DNA of 64,000 nt from Haberlea rhodopensis (GCA_907163345.1 CAJQUN010000004.1:12925235-12989234), one strand, 5' to 3'; positions 1 to 11,690 are shown, counted from the first letter of the stretch. Program-made: numbers and translations. The notes: a model not told the origin generated them from the sequence alone.

Positions 1-537
1 GAGCAGCAATTAGCAATTCTAGTGGAAACCATCTCAATGAGCTGCCAAGAGGAGGAGACGAGATCTACAAATCAGGCCTGGTTACATGATGATGATCACT
101 CAACCAATCAAGTTTGGGGGAGTGATCCGACTCATGGGGAAGAATCAAGGGAAGTTGAGCCTATGGAAGTGATTGAGCCTACAGTGGAAAAGGCATCTGA
201 GGAGATCCTATGGGACAACGAGCCAAGAGTGAAGTTGGATGATGAGATTTGTGAGAAATTTGATATCCACCCATCGATGGAGGCATGTTATGGGCCATAT
301 GTGGTTACGTATTCCTCATCGATGCCACCAACTTCACCGCACTACGCCATCCATGAGATGAAGCCAATTCAAGAATCATTCTCCCATGCTCACTATGTCA
401 TGAAGAAAGTTGTTGGAGCAACGAGCTTACACCGTTACACTCTTGCCAAGCTTGAGGGCATACTATATGAAGACCCATTAGTAGTATCATACGATACGTA
501 CTATGGCCGGCTGCCACTCTTTGATGGTTGCTTATGA
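1..537 (+). pseudogene. Retrotransposon coding remnant (Athila-like element, internal region)
   Basis: The frame is open from the left edge of the window to a stop at 535-537, so the protein is cut by the window edge. It is acidic and rich in Glu and Asp in its first half, and I see no zinc knuckle, protease or polymerase motif. I call it retrotransposon-derived from context: downstream come a non-coding stretch, a purine-rich polypurine tract and a long LTR in the same orientation, as in the 3' part of Athila-type Ty3/gypsy elements. It could be a gag tail in an internally deleted element or an unidentified 3' ORF. I do not recognise the protein itself. Confidence 0.4.
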
Positions 538-2080
538 TGGTCAAGCCGACGACTAGAAATCAGCGCTTCTTGGGAGGCACCCCAAGCGTATTTTTGTGCT
601 TTTTAGTTTTGTTTTTTTTTTTAGTTTTTTGTATTTTAGTTTGTTTTAATCTCGTGTCAGCTATTTTTAATTTTTTTGAGCATTCTTCTTTTGCGAGGTA
701 CTCAAACGGAGCGATGAACCCCTACAACAGTGGAGCTTTCAAAAGCCAAATTTCCTCACTCCTCACGCAAGCGTCTTGATCAGGGGAGGTTACTTTTTCC
801 CTTCTGATTCTTTTAAAACATTGAGGACAATGTTTCATTTAAGTTTGGGGGAGTGGCTTGCGTGTTTAACTTGTTTTATCCTCATGTTGTGAGCTTAATT
901 GTCACTTGAATCATCCTTGAGCACTATCAACAAATTTTTTTTTAAAATGAGTTATTCTTGAGAAATGAGGAATTAGATTTGCAACGGTAATACATGATGA
1001 AATTAATCCTCATCTAGATAGGAGTCATGAAAAAGTTTAACTTGTTTGTATATATCATGTGTTAAGCATATGTCAAAACTGAGGAATAGTTTGAGCACAT
1101 TTTGAGTCATGATTGAGTGAAGTATGTATTGATTAAAGTGAAAATTTGTGTTAACTATGATTAGTCTTGAGCATCTTAGATAACTCTACAATTTGTTTGA
1201 AAGCACTTTGAGGCGAAATTTATAATTAAGAACTTGACTTGGAGATGATTTAGGCGATCTTTGGACAGTTTGTGCCTTTCAAGCCTACCTTGTATTCATC
1301 ATTCCTTAGTGTCCCCTCTTGAGCCTTATTGAAAAAGAATGGTATATGCATTGCATATGATTAGACCCCCATTCGACATTCTTGTCAAACTCATTATACC
1401 CACCTTGGTTTGAGCCTAAAAGAAAATTTTTATCCATCCCTAAGAGAGTATAATGAATCTCATTCTTTGCACTGAATTGTTATATATAGATGAGTTCATT
1501 ATGAACAAAAGAATGAGCAATAAGAAAAGTTGTAGAGAAAAGCCTTGAAAAAAAAAATGAAAATAAACATATAAGACCCAAAGTGGCCAAGGCTAGAAAA
1601 ATGTGAAGAGAAGCTCAATGTATGCGAAAAATTGTTGAACTGATTCTATTATACTCTCTTCTTTGCTTCTATCCTACCTTTTCTTTGGAGCCGATACCAA
1701 AAGGCCTAACGCTATAAGCTTTAAAGACCTGTTGATCCAAGTCTAGGGAATAATTACATTAGTGGAGAAGTGCTGGATAGTATATTTGTAGAGTAATTCG
1801 AAGTATTCTTGGCTTTGAGCTTTTATGGCACATTTTGATCTTAAAGATATGTACATTATTCATGTTTGACAATAGCACACGCACGTTCCAATGTTGCGAT
1901 GTATTGTTTCTTAGGAGAAATTGCTTCTTGTTGAATTTTGAATGACACTTATCGATGTGTAAGTAGGATTTCTGAGTTTTTACGTAAGTTGTAATGATGA
2001 TTCATGCATAGTATTAAGTTAACTCTTCTTTTTGAGCTTATTGCTTGCTCGAGGACGATCAAGTCTAAGTTTGGGGGAGT
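538..2080 (+). mobile_element. 3' non-coding region and polypurine tract of Athila-like element
   Basis: About 1.5 kb without a convincing gene. Two copies of an AAGTTTGGGGGAGT-type motif occur, near 841-855 and at 2067-2080. The second directly precedes the LTR start TGATAG at 2081 and is the expected polypurine tract for plus-strand priming. A phrase about a bulky 'gaggacgatcaag' just upstream of the tract is typical of Athila-type elements. The small ORF at 528-779 is low-complexity and is not considered real. Confidence 0.55.
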
Positions 2081-3595
2081 TGATAGGCTTAGATTTTAAG
2101 TGTTTTTAGCTGTAATTTCTTCCCATTTTTCGTACTTTTTCCTGGATGATATTATGCTTTTTGGTGTTTATTCGTTTGTTTCAGGAAATTAGGTCGGAAG
2201 AGGAAGAAATGAGCTAATATGAAGAAAACGGGCGAAATCGAGGCGATAAAGAGATCAAATGGAGAATTGGAATTTTCGAAGTCTCGATCGATCGAGATTA
2301 ATTCTCGATCGATCGAGCCAAGCAGTATGAGCAACAATTTTTTCAAAGCACCGATCGATCGAGATTTTGTCTCGATCGATCGATCCAGGCAGAACAATTT
2401 GGCAAATATTTTCGATCGATCGGAAGGAAAATCTCGATCGATCGAGCGAGCGAGGCAGTGAGTTTCAAAGACTGACGTGAACAGTGCATCGATAGATCGA
2501 ACAGGATTCTCGATCGATCGAGACGCGATTTCTGAAAGATTTCTTTTCCATGTTTATCATGATCTTCGGGGGGTTTTAAGGGGGATTTGATTCATTCCCT
2601 CAGTGACATCATATCAGAAGATATTTGAGGACGAGAAGAAGAACCCTAGCCGCCGCCTAGCCGCCGCCAAGGAGATCCGTTCTTCCGGTTCTTCGTCCGA
2701 GTCAAAGCCATTCAATTCCGGAGTGCAAGGAAGGAACAATAGGAGAGATTTCGGTGCAACGCACGGATTCATTCCGCCATTTATCGTATTTCTAGACTCT
2801 GATCTATTTCATATTAATTTTCAATTGATGTTTTTGAGGTCGAGAGACGATTAAACTTCTTTTGTATTTGATTTGAAATAATTCTAGTTTATTTTATTGA
2901 GATTTAGTATCATTGTGTTTGATATATTGATTCAATTGTGTTTGTGTGTATTGATGTCTATTGTTCATGAATTAATTGCTTGTTAAGATCAAAGCCTAGC
3001 TAACTTTGATTGATTCTGAGAGTTATAACCAAGATCAAGAGATAACGTTGTAACATGCTCTATTAATTCATGAAGTATGTTATGATTGAGATCGAGAGAT
3101 GATATCGCATACGTGAGAACTTTGAATCGATAGATTTAGAGTAACGAGGTTTTGATAATTTATGCAATATTGAATTAGTAAATAGGTGCACGAGAGTGAC
3201 TTGTTCTAGTTTGATATTAGTTTCTTTACAGCTCGAGAGAGTGTATTGAATAATTGCGAAAACCTTTCACCTTTAGAATCAATTGGTTGATAATTTGCTT
3301 ATTCAAATGAATCATTAAAGATAACACAGTTGAACGAAGAGCTTGATAAATTTCTCGAGCAACTTACATTTGCATATCCGGAACCATTCATTTTATTGTT
3401 TCTTGTTTAATTTTCATTCCATAGTTTAAGTTTGCTTTAGTTAATCACCTTCTTTAATCGTAGGCTAAATATAATTTTATTAATCTTATTTGGTACTTAT
3501 ACGTTAGTCCCTGTGGATTCGACAACCCTTACTTTCAATTAAACTATACTAAAACTTGACAACCGTGCACTTGCGGTAGAATCGCTTCACACTAC
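2081..3595 (+). mobile_element. Long LTR (about 1.5 kb) of Athila-like Ty3/gypsy element
   Basis: The LTR starts with TGATAG right after the polypurine tract and ends near CACTACA at 3595. No primer-binding site or gag follows; instead the sequence enters an unrelated integrase gene. It is therefore a 3' LTR whose element lies mostly left of the window. Near its 3' end is the phrase 'cctgtggattcgac', a motif common close to the U5 end of plant gypsy LTRs. It carries a striking cluster of GATCGATC palindromes at 2280-2525. The short ORFs inside (for example 2219-2461 and 2603-2854) are best read as non-coding LTR sequence. Confidence 0.65.
2280..2525. repeat. Cluster of TCGATCGATCGA palindromes
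   Basis: Within about 245 bp there are about seven copies of the self-complementary 12-mer TCGATCGATCGA or one-base variants, near 2282, 2303, 2350, 2373, 2409, 2432 and 2508, plus a degenerate one near 2487. Neighbouring copies can pair as hairpins with loops of 10-25 nt. The cluster lies inside the Athila-like LTR. A second cluster of a related motif occurs at 50015-50182 in a different LTR-like sequence. Confidence 0.85.
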
Positions 3596-3624
3596 ACTTT
3601 GAAATATCTTTTGTTTAAAAAAAA

Positions 3625-5145
3625 AGCGGTCACGCCGGAGCTCGGAAAGTAAAAGTGTTCATGGATTCAATGCTGGTTGTTCAGCAGGTAAATGGGGTGT
3701 ACAAGGTGAAAGAAGAAAAGTTGAAAAAATATGTGGAGAAGGCTCAAGTATTAATGACTCACTTCCAGGAAGTGGAATTGAAGCAAATACCACGAGAAGA
3801 TAATAATCGAGTAGATACACTCGCAAAATTGGCCAGTTCCATTCATGAGTGGAAGAACAGGAAAGTGCTGGTACAAGATCTTTTGGTCTCGCACATAGCT
3901 ATCAACAGTATAATGAATTTGGAGCCTTGTATCATATCCGATTGGCGAGAGCATATCGTTAAATTCTTGAAAAATAGGGTGTTGCCATTAGATCCAAAGG
4001 AAGCTGCTCGGGTGAAGAGAATGGAGAGGCGTTTTGTGTTAGCAGAAGATAAATTGTTCAAAAGGGGATTTTCAGCTCCCTTCTTGCAATGCACATCAGT
4101 ACAAGAAGGAGAACATTTGCTAAAGGAGATTCACGAAGGCTGTTGTGAGAATCATTCGGGAAGTAATATGTTATATCAGAAAGCCCTTCGGGCAGGATAC
4201 TATTGGCCCAGTATGAGAGAAAATGCCGAAGAAATTGTTAAAAAATGTAACAATTGCCAGAAACATGCAAATTTATCTCATATACCCGCAGAGGTCCTAA
4301 ATAGCAGTGTTACTTCCTCTCCCTTCGATCAATGGGGGATGGACATCGTCGGACCTTTTCCTCCACGGGGCAAATAAAATTCCTCCTAGTAGCAGTTGAG
4401 TACTTTACTAAATGGGTGGAACCTGAGCCTTTAGCAAAAATAACTGAGGAGGAAATTATCAAATTCTTATGGAGAAGCATAGTATGTCGGTTCGGAATAC
4501 CGAGGAGAATTATTTCTGATAATGGAAGGCAGTTTCAGGGAAAGAAACTACAGGAGTGGTGCGAGGATATGAAAATCAAGCAAGTATTCACGTCAGTGGC
4601 CTATCCACAGTCAAATGGGCAAGTCGAAGTTATTAACCGTATTCTATTACATGGGATTAAGACAAAGCTGGAAGGGGCCCGAGGAGAATGGGTAAATGAA
4701 CTACCTGGAGTCTTGTGGGCTTACCGAACAACTCCTCGGGTATCTACAGGGGAAACTCCGTATAGTCTGGTATACGGTTCGGAGGCCCTCATTCCAGCGG
4801 AAATTGGGGTTGAATCTCTCCGCGTACAATGTTATGATCCGGAGCAGAACGAGGGTAAAAGAATGCAAGAGTTAGATGAGATTGATCAGCTAAGAGAACA
4901 AGCTGAAAGTAATGATTACCAATGCCTATAACCGAAGGGTTCGACCGAGAACATTTCAAGTTGGGGATTTAGTGTTACGAAGAACAAATCCTGCTGGTGA
5001 GGTAAAAAAGTTGGTACCCAAATGGGAAGGCCCTTACAAAATCAAGGAAGTGATCGGAAGAGGAGCCTACAGGCTGGAGGATCATGAAGGTCGGAAGTTG
5101 GTAAGACCTTGGAACATTCATAACTTGAAGAAATATGTTGTGTAA
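3625..5145 (+). pseudogene. Tat/Retand-type Ty3/gypsy pol remnant: RNase H and integrase
   Basis: This is the C-terminal half of a Ty3/gypsy polyprotein in three overlapping frames (3655-4377, 4332-4931, 4912-5145). First comes the end of RNase H (FMDSMLVVQQVNG, then IPREDNNRVDTLAKLAS). The integrase follows: an HHCC zinc finger (EIHEGCCENHSG...CNNCQKH), a catalytic core with Asp in GMDIVGPF, Asp in IISDNGRQF and Glu in NGQVEVINR, and a C-terminal module with VGDLVLRRTNPAGE and KWEGPYKI. There is no chromodomain. This motif set is typical of the Tat branch, which supports the assignment because a tandem array, an antisense ORF and an LTR follow in the order known for that branch. Frameshifts near 4375 and 4920 and loss of gag, protease and RT make it inactive. 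The 5' break near 3596-3640 abuts the Athila-like LTR. Confidence 0.9.
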
Positions 5146-6850
5146 TCTTTCTTTTTTATTTATTTATGAATTCAGCAGTAATAAAACAAAAGTATTTGAT
5201 TCATCGAGTTTGTTCGGAATTCTAATGATTTATTCGTGGGATCGGGATGTTTGGTCCACGTTTAAACATTAAATTATCATCGGTTTACTCGTGGGATCGG
5301 GATGTTTGGTCCACGTTTAAACATTAAATTATCATCAGTTTATTCGTGGGATCGGGATGTTTGGTCAACGTTTAAACATTAAATTATCGTCAGTTTATTC
5401 GTGGGATCTGGATGTTTGGTCCACATTTAAACATTAAATTATCATCAGTTTATTCGTGGGATCGGGATGTTTGGTCCACGTTTAAACATTAAATTATCAT
5501 CGGTTTGTGCTCGGGTAGCGAGCTTTGTTCGGAATTTTAGTTGTTTACTCGTGGGATCGGGATGTTTGGTCCATGTTTTAAACCTAAAATTGCATAAGTG
5601 TTTGTGCTCGGGGTAGCGAGCTTTGCTCTGAATTTTAGTTGTTTACTCGTGGGATCGGGATGTTTGGTCCACGTTTTAAACCTAAAATTACATAAGTGTT
5701 TGTGCTCGGGGTAGCGAGCTTTGTTCGGAATTTTAGTTGTTTACTAGTGGGATCGGGATGTTTGGTCCACGTTTTAAACCTAAAATTGCCTAAGTGTTTC
5801 TGCTCGGGTAGGCGAGCTTTGTTCGGAATTTTAGTTGTTTACTCGTGGGATCGGGATGTTTGGTCCATGTTTTAAACCTAAAATTGCCTAAGTGTTTGTG
5901 CTCGGGGTAGCGAGCTTTGCTCGGAATTTTAGTTGTTTACCTCGTGGGATCGGGATGTTTGGTCCACGTTTTAAACCTAAAATTGCCTAAGTGTTTGTGC
6001 TCGGGGTAGCGAGCTTTGTTCGGAATTTTAGTTGTTTACTCGTGGGATCGGGATGTTTGGTCCACGTATTAAACCTAAAATTGCCTAAGTGTTTGCACTC
6101 GGGGTAGCGAGCTTTGTTCGGAATTTTAGTTGTTACTCGTGGGATCGGGATGTTTGGTCCACGTTTTAAACCTAAAATTGCCTAAGTGTTTGTGCTCGGG
6201 GTAGCGAGCTTTGTTCGGAATTTTAGTTGTTCACTCGCGGGATCGGGATGTTTGGTCCACGTTTTAAACCTAAAATTGCCTAAGTGTTTGTGCTCGGGGT
6301 AGCGAGCTTTGTTCGAAAACCTAAAATTGCCTAAGTGTTTGTGCTCGGGGTAGCGAGCTTTGTTCGGAATTTTAGTTGTTTACTCGTGGGATCGGGATGT
6401 TTGGTCCACGTTTTAAACCTAAAATTGCCTAAGTGTTTGTGCTCGGGGTAGCGAGCTTTGTTCGGAATTTTAGTTGTTTACTCATGGGATCGGGATGTTT
6501 GGTCCATGTTTTAAACCTAAAATTGCCTAAGTGTTTGTGCTCGGGGTAGCGAGCTTTGCTCGGAATTTTAGTTGTTTACTCGTGGGATCGGGATGTTTGG
6601 TCCACGTTTTAAACCTAAAATTGCCTAAGTGTTTGTGCTCGGGGGGTAGCGAGCTTTGTTCGGAATTTTAGTTGTTTACTCGTGGGATCGGGATGTTTGG
6701 TCCACGTTTTAAACCTAAAATTGCCTAAGTGTTTGTGCTCGGGGGTAGCGAGCTTTGTTCGGAATTTTAGTCGTTTACTCGTGGGATAGGGATGTTTGGT
6801 CCACGTTTTAAACATAAATTGCCCAAGTGTTTGTGCTCGGGTGGTAGCGA
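5146..6850 (+). repeat. Two-stage tandem repeat array (55-bp, then 98-bp units)
   Basis: The array lies between the integrase and the antisense ORF. Units starting at 5235, 5290, 5345, 5400 and 5455 are spaced exactly 55 bp and carry the core CGTGGGATCGGGATGTTTGG. From 5550 the spacing becomes about 98 bp for roughly 13 copies, because a 43-bp segment containing GTGCTCGGGGTAGCGAGC has joined the core. One copy near 6316 is deleted. Tandem arrays in the 3' untranslated part are a known trait of Tat/Ogre elements. The small minus-strand ORF at 6615-6815 is repeat sequence read through and is not a gene. Confidence 0.9.
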
Positions 6851-7237
6851 GCTTGTTCCGAAATACAAGTAAATGATTTCATTAATGAACGAAAAAGAAA
6901 TACAAGAAAAGGTAAAAGTTCTACCCTACGGCTGGAATAGCTCCTCGGGGAGGCTCTCCAGAGCAGCATTGACATCAAGGAAATCTTTTGAAGCTCCTTC
7001 GGGTGGGTAGCCTTGAGATCCAAATTGGCTGACACATTGTGCTCGAGGTAGCTAGCTTGTTCCGAAATACAAGTAAATGATTTCATTAATGAACGAAAAA
7101 GAAATACAAGAAAAGGTAAAAGTTCTACCCTACGGCTGGAATAGCTCCTCGGGGAGGCTCTCCAGAGCAGCATTGACATCAAGGAAATCTTTTGAAGCTC
7201 CTTCGGGTGGGTAGCCTTGAGATCCAAATTGGCTGAC
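6831..7237. repeat. 206-bp direct tandem duplication at the array/antisense-ORF junction
   Basis: A segment holding the last repeat-array bases and the final coding part of the antisense ORF occurs twice, near 6831-7036 and 7037-7237. The matching parts lie about 204-206 bp apart. Both copies begin with TTGTGCTCG, suggesting the duplication used this short homology. The inner copy completes the antisense ORF; the outer copy repeats its C-terminal codons beyond the stop. Confidence 0.85.
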
Positions 7238-9138
7238 GCATGCTTCAAAGCCATGATCAAAGAACTTGTAAGCACGGTCAGCCACCATGTTGCTGTACTC
7301 TGGAGACTTCAAAAACTCAGCTTTCTTCGAGAGCTAGAGTTCTTCCACACGAGCAGTAATGGAATATTTCTCTTGAGCAAGTTGCTCAGCCAGGGATTTA
7401 TACTGCTCTGACAAAGTAGAGTTAGCACCTTCCAGATAGACGGATTTTGTCCGCTCCTCTGTCAGGGCCTGCTCCGCCTTGTCCCGAGCTGATACCAGGG
7501 CCAAGTGCCGCTCCTCCAGAAGGCTTACTGTTTTCTTCAGCTCCTCACCCATACCCTCTAACTGCCTGATGCGCTTCTGGTTCTGCCCATCAGCCAATCG
7601 AACTGAATGAAAACGAGTGAGAAGTTCACCCGCCATCATGTGGGCCTGCATCAGAGCATATATAAAGTTAAAGTAACAAATGAATGTATTGTAAAAAGAC
7701 AAGCGAGACAGATTAATGGGTAAAAACATTTACCTGAGTAAAGGAGGAGGAGAAGTCGTTCACCAAGTTGCTGAAAGCCAGTTCCCCGAGGTACTTTCGA
7801 TCAACTGAGTTGGGGGTGTAGCACAAAATGGAGTGGGAGGCTTTGGGATCGGGTTTTTTTCAGTAGTGGAACAGAGGGGGAGTACATCCACGAAGGGATA
7901 TGGTATCTCGAGGTAGGCCGAGATACACTGAGAGCGGGTTGAGAGGAGGCTCGAGGTTCGGAAGGAATAAGGGAAGAAGAAGTTTTCTTATTAGGAGGTG
8001 CTTGGGGCGAAGAACTTGGACCTTCGGGAGTAGCCCTTTTCCTGCGATTAAGAGCTTGAGTCCTCTCGGGTGAAGCCCTCTCCTCAGGAGGAGTCAAAAT
8101 CTCAACGGACGGGGAAGGTGCAGGAGTAGTAGCAGCCTTAGAAGTTTGGCCTTTTTGGCTCTTCTCCTTCAGCTTCTCGGCCATCCTAGCCTTCATCATT
8201 TTTGTTTCTGAAAAGAGCAGAGAAATATTAGTCCGAACATGATAAGTCGAAAGTAAAACGAAGAAGATTGCTTGAAAAGCACTCACCGATGGGCATTTTC
8301 AAGGATACACCCTTGGGGCTCAACTGGACAAGTATAGCAGTCCGTCGTCAATCAGCTCCATCAAGTTAAAACACTGATCGCCAAGTGTACGACGAACCGA
8401 CAAATACGGTTCCTCCTCAAGATGACCCTTGATTGACTTGCCCCTCGGGAGATTTTCCCTCCACTCCATAGGGCAATCCCAAGGCTGGAGTGGACGAGCA
8501 AAGAAGTAAGAGTTTTTCCAATTTTTTATGGACGAGGGGTATTTTTTGAGGAAGCCAACCCCTGTCCTTGAGGAAAAGTAAAAGAGCCAGATCTCTTTCT
8601 TGTTCAATTGAAAAAAACAATGAAAAAGTTCGGGAGTAGGGGTAAAACCCAGGTAAGAAAGAACTATGAAGAAGCCTGCTAATAACCGATAACTATTGGG
8701 AAATAATTGACTAAGGGAAACACAGAAGTAGGAGGCCACTTCAATAAAGAAAGAAGGGACGGGAAAATGGAGGCCTCCTCGGAGCTGGTCTATATAAAAA
8801 GGAAAATACCCCTCATGGGGTAAGTGGGGACGAGATCCGGAAGGGGGAGCAATAATATAAGTCCCCTCGGAAATCCCCCATTTAGTTCGAATATTATTTA
8901 GTTGTTGAGCCGATTTGACTTCAGACTCAAAAATCTTGAACCAGGGAACGCGGGCTTTTACTAAATCTCGCTCAGTAGCACGTTTCTGCTCTTGTTTATG
9001 AGCAGCTGACGCGGCTGAAGAGCTTAGGGTTTTGTCGCTATCAAAAGAGGAAGAGGGTTGAGGAGAGGGGCTAAGAGCGTCTTCTTCATTGAACCTATCT
9101 ATCGCTTGCAATGAAGAGTCGGCTGAGGAAGAAATCAT
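7130..9138 (-). pseudogene. Antisense ORF of Tat element (gypsy-type 'transposase_28'-like protein), spliced
   Basis: This is a protein gene opposite to the element's pol, with a start at 9138. Exon 1 (9138-8287) encodes a Ser-rich N-terminus and then a globular part containing WGISEGTYIIAPP, FPFYIDQLRGGL and LAGFFIVLSYLGFTPTPELF. This resembles the plant 'putative gypsy type transposon' family (Pfam PF04195 as I know it). Intron 1 is 8286-8208 (GTGAGT...TTTCAG). Exon 2 (8207-7734) encodes a Pro/Ser-rich linker. Intron 2 is 7733-7646 (GTAAAT...ATGCAG). Exon 3 (7645-7130) encodes a coiled coil (for example KKTVSLLEERHLALVSARDK) and ends at a TAG. A stop with frame change near 8320, a frameshift between about 7900 and 7810, and a TAG near 7333 break it. 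Antisense ORFs 3' of integrase are known in Tat/Retand elements; function is unknown. Confidence 0.75.
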
Positions 9139-9460
9139 ACTTGGTGATTAAAAAAGGAAGACTGCTGGGGAAAGTTGTTCGATCTTCTGGTGCTAGCTCG
9201 GAAGCAAAGTGCAGCAAAGTAAAAACAAATGAAGAAAAGGGAGGGGTATTTATAGCGGGGACCATATGAACAGTCATTCAATCTTCACCGTCCAAAAATG
9301 AGGGAATGGACGGTCATAAAGGTGCCTCGGGAAACGAAACGTCGCGCGGCATTTGAAATTTTTGAGCGGGAAAAAGGGCGGCAAAATATCCCGAGCAGGT
9401 TAAGTTTAGGATTTTACCCGAAGACAATAAAACAAGACTTCAAAAGTCTCGTCTTGCTTT

Positions 9461-10099
9461 ACTTTTGGGGGGTGAGGTGATGTCATATGACATATTGACT
9501 TCCTCGGGTAAAATCCCCTCAAGAGCCGAACAAGTCATATACCGAACAGAATACACCGAGCAGATAGCACCGAGCAGGGTTTTGCCGAACATCTGCTAAA
9601 CCCTCCTCGGTTTTCTGGTCAAAGATTAGCGGAAGACCCGGGAGTAACTAACAAATTAACCGGCGTGAATAAACGCGCAGTAATGGGGCGTGGATTTCTC
9701 AGACACGTTGGGCTCCAGTTAAGCCACGATCACAGGACATCGTGTTCCTGATCCACCGCGAGCCAATCACTAGGAACAGTCCTATAAATACCCGCGGATG
9801 TCATGATAGTAGGGGTTGGATTTTTCTGGGCAAAAAGACTCCGAAGATAGCAAATTTATGTCTGTTCGGTCTTTTTTGTTATTCTCTAAAATATTCGTAC
9901 AAATCATTGAGCGATTGTTATTTGTGTCCAGAGAGTCTTGTAAATCATCAACGTTTATAGTGAAGTTTTATACTGGACTAGGTCCCGTGGTTTTTCTCTC
10001 AATTTGAGGGTTTTCCACGTAAAAAATCTTGGTGTGTTTATCGTTATTTTTCATTAACACTTTATTCTACCTTATATTCAAAAATCACGAATCACATCA
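9461..10099 (+). mobile_element. 3' LTR of Tat/Retand-type element with polypurine tract
   Basis: A purine-rich tract (TTTTGGGGGGTGAGG, 9463-9477) precedes TGATGTCA at 9478. The LTR ends with the inverted match ACATCA at 10094-10099, giving about 622 bp. A TATA box, TATAAATA, lies at 9783-9790. Downstream is the R/U5 phrase GGGTTTTCCACGT, common in plant LTRs. No 5' LTR of this element is in the window, so the target duplication cannot be tested. Confidence 0.7.
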
Positions 10100-11389
10100 C
10101 CAATGTATTTTAAATTCTTAATTATTGAAGTCGTTTCAATTCCTTCCATCTAATGCAACCAAAGAGTTTGGCAGTGAAACATGATATTAGTGGTGATGAT
10201 TGGTTAACACGTCAGACGTACATGCTATCTTTCTCCTACAAGATGTCGGCTGGCTTGATGCATTGCCCTTCATGATACATCAAACTATTGAATGCGAATA
10301 TTCTCATTCAATATTGATGGAAATATTCTCATATAAGGGTTGCTACCTCGTAAGGTTAGTGCTGATGAGGGGTTGCCAATAAACCCAAGATGCCTCGGGT
10401 CGACATTATTCTCTTATAACTAAGGAAAGCACGAGGCTAACAGTTGACAAACCTGGGATGTGAAGGGCCAACCTCATCCTACTGAATGCTTTGAGCTTTT
10501 GGTCGGGATACCTCTGAAACATCCACCAACCACTTGAATTGGAAATTAGTCGGAAGGGAATAATGCACTTGATGGAACTGATGGACAACCGAGGCTTTCT
10601 TTTTAAGCAGAATATTTGATGCTACTCCAAGGGTAGTGCTTTGGGGGTGCATCCATCATGCATTGCGAATTTTTATTCACAATGTATGGTAAGATCTACT
10701 CCTAAGGGCAATGTTGTTAAGGGTAAGATATATTCTCAATGTATAGTAAGAAATATTCACAATATATGGTGAGATCTACCATTAAGGGCAATGTCCATAG
10801 GGATACCATCAACATTTTTAGATATCTGACAATTTGACTAATGAGGGTTTTGTCAATAGCTGAAAATACCTTGTTAAGTAACATACTTGTCTATACCCGG
10901 TTTAAGTCCCATTTATGGATCATGGGGTCTAAAATAGTGGGTATATTAGTTTATGTATTTTTTAATTAAAAAATTGTTATATTTTAATATTGAATTGGTG
11001 TATAAATAAGGTATAAACCGATTGTATACATGTATTTCCCCTCGTTAATCACAAGGAAGATGTTATTTGTAGACTGTCTATTGATGGTAACATAGTTATA
11101 TCTGGTTATGTTATGGGTGCCCTGAAGAACACCACCCTTCAAAATATCCCAACCATTGATGTCCAGCGTCAAAGAAACCCTTATATTTTATAGTCTGGTA
11201 CACAATAGAAATCCTAAAAAAAATCGTACGTACTAATAAATAAGTATGAGTTAACGACCCGGACATTTATGAAAGATAGATAGATTCCTTAAAAAACATA
11301 TCGATCACTAGGTATATGAAGGTAATTATTTTTGTAAGGTCATCCTTAGCCTCCTAAACACATTATTCCGCCATATAGTTTTGAAAATG
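10100..11389. other. Intergenic, no gene seen
   Basis: AT-rich sequence without a supported gene. A short degenerate direct repeat with the core GTAAGATCTACTCCTAAGGG occurs around 10686-10800. The stretch 10875-11040 resembles 38015-38180 (shared phrase 'ttagtttat' followed by ATTTTTT and a TAATATTG-like segment), so both are probably copies of an unnamed dispersed repeat. Confidence 0.5.
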
Positions 11390-11690
11390 GATATTTGTTG
11401 ATATTTTGTATGGGATGTATTTTGGGTATAACAATAAGGCAAAGAAAAAATATGGCTCAATGAACATTTGTTGAGGCGATATTTGGAATTTTCGTCCTTA
11501 AAACGATATTGCCCCGTTAGGTGCTAACAGTATCAAAGAAAATTCGTTTTCGAAAGATACAACATTTATGATTTGTGATAGAAGCACTTTATATCACGAA
11601 TCGTTAAATCACAAATGCTTAAAGGCACCCAAACTTTGAATATGAATGATATGATGAAGAATGCACAGAATTTTGCTCTCAAAACTTGAA

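Noticed and set aside
2152..2461. Overlapping ORFs on both strands in the Athila-like LTR with Arg/Ser/Ile/Asp repeats
   Set aside because: They come from translating the GATCGATC palindromes, which are open in many frames; no start context or homology.
6615..6815. Minus-strand ORF with a repeated peptide
   Set aside because: It is the 98-bp satellite read through; the unit is not a multiple of three and the frame is open by chance.
5235..6850. Regular repeats that could be taken for a CRISPR array
   Set aside because: The units are contiguous 55- and 98-bp tandem copies without unique spacers, in plant DNA between retrotransposon genes.
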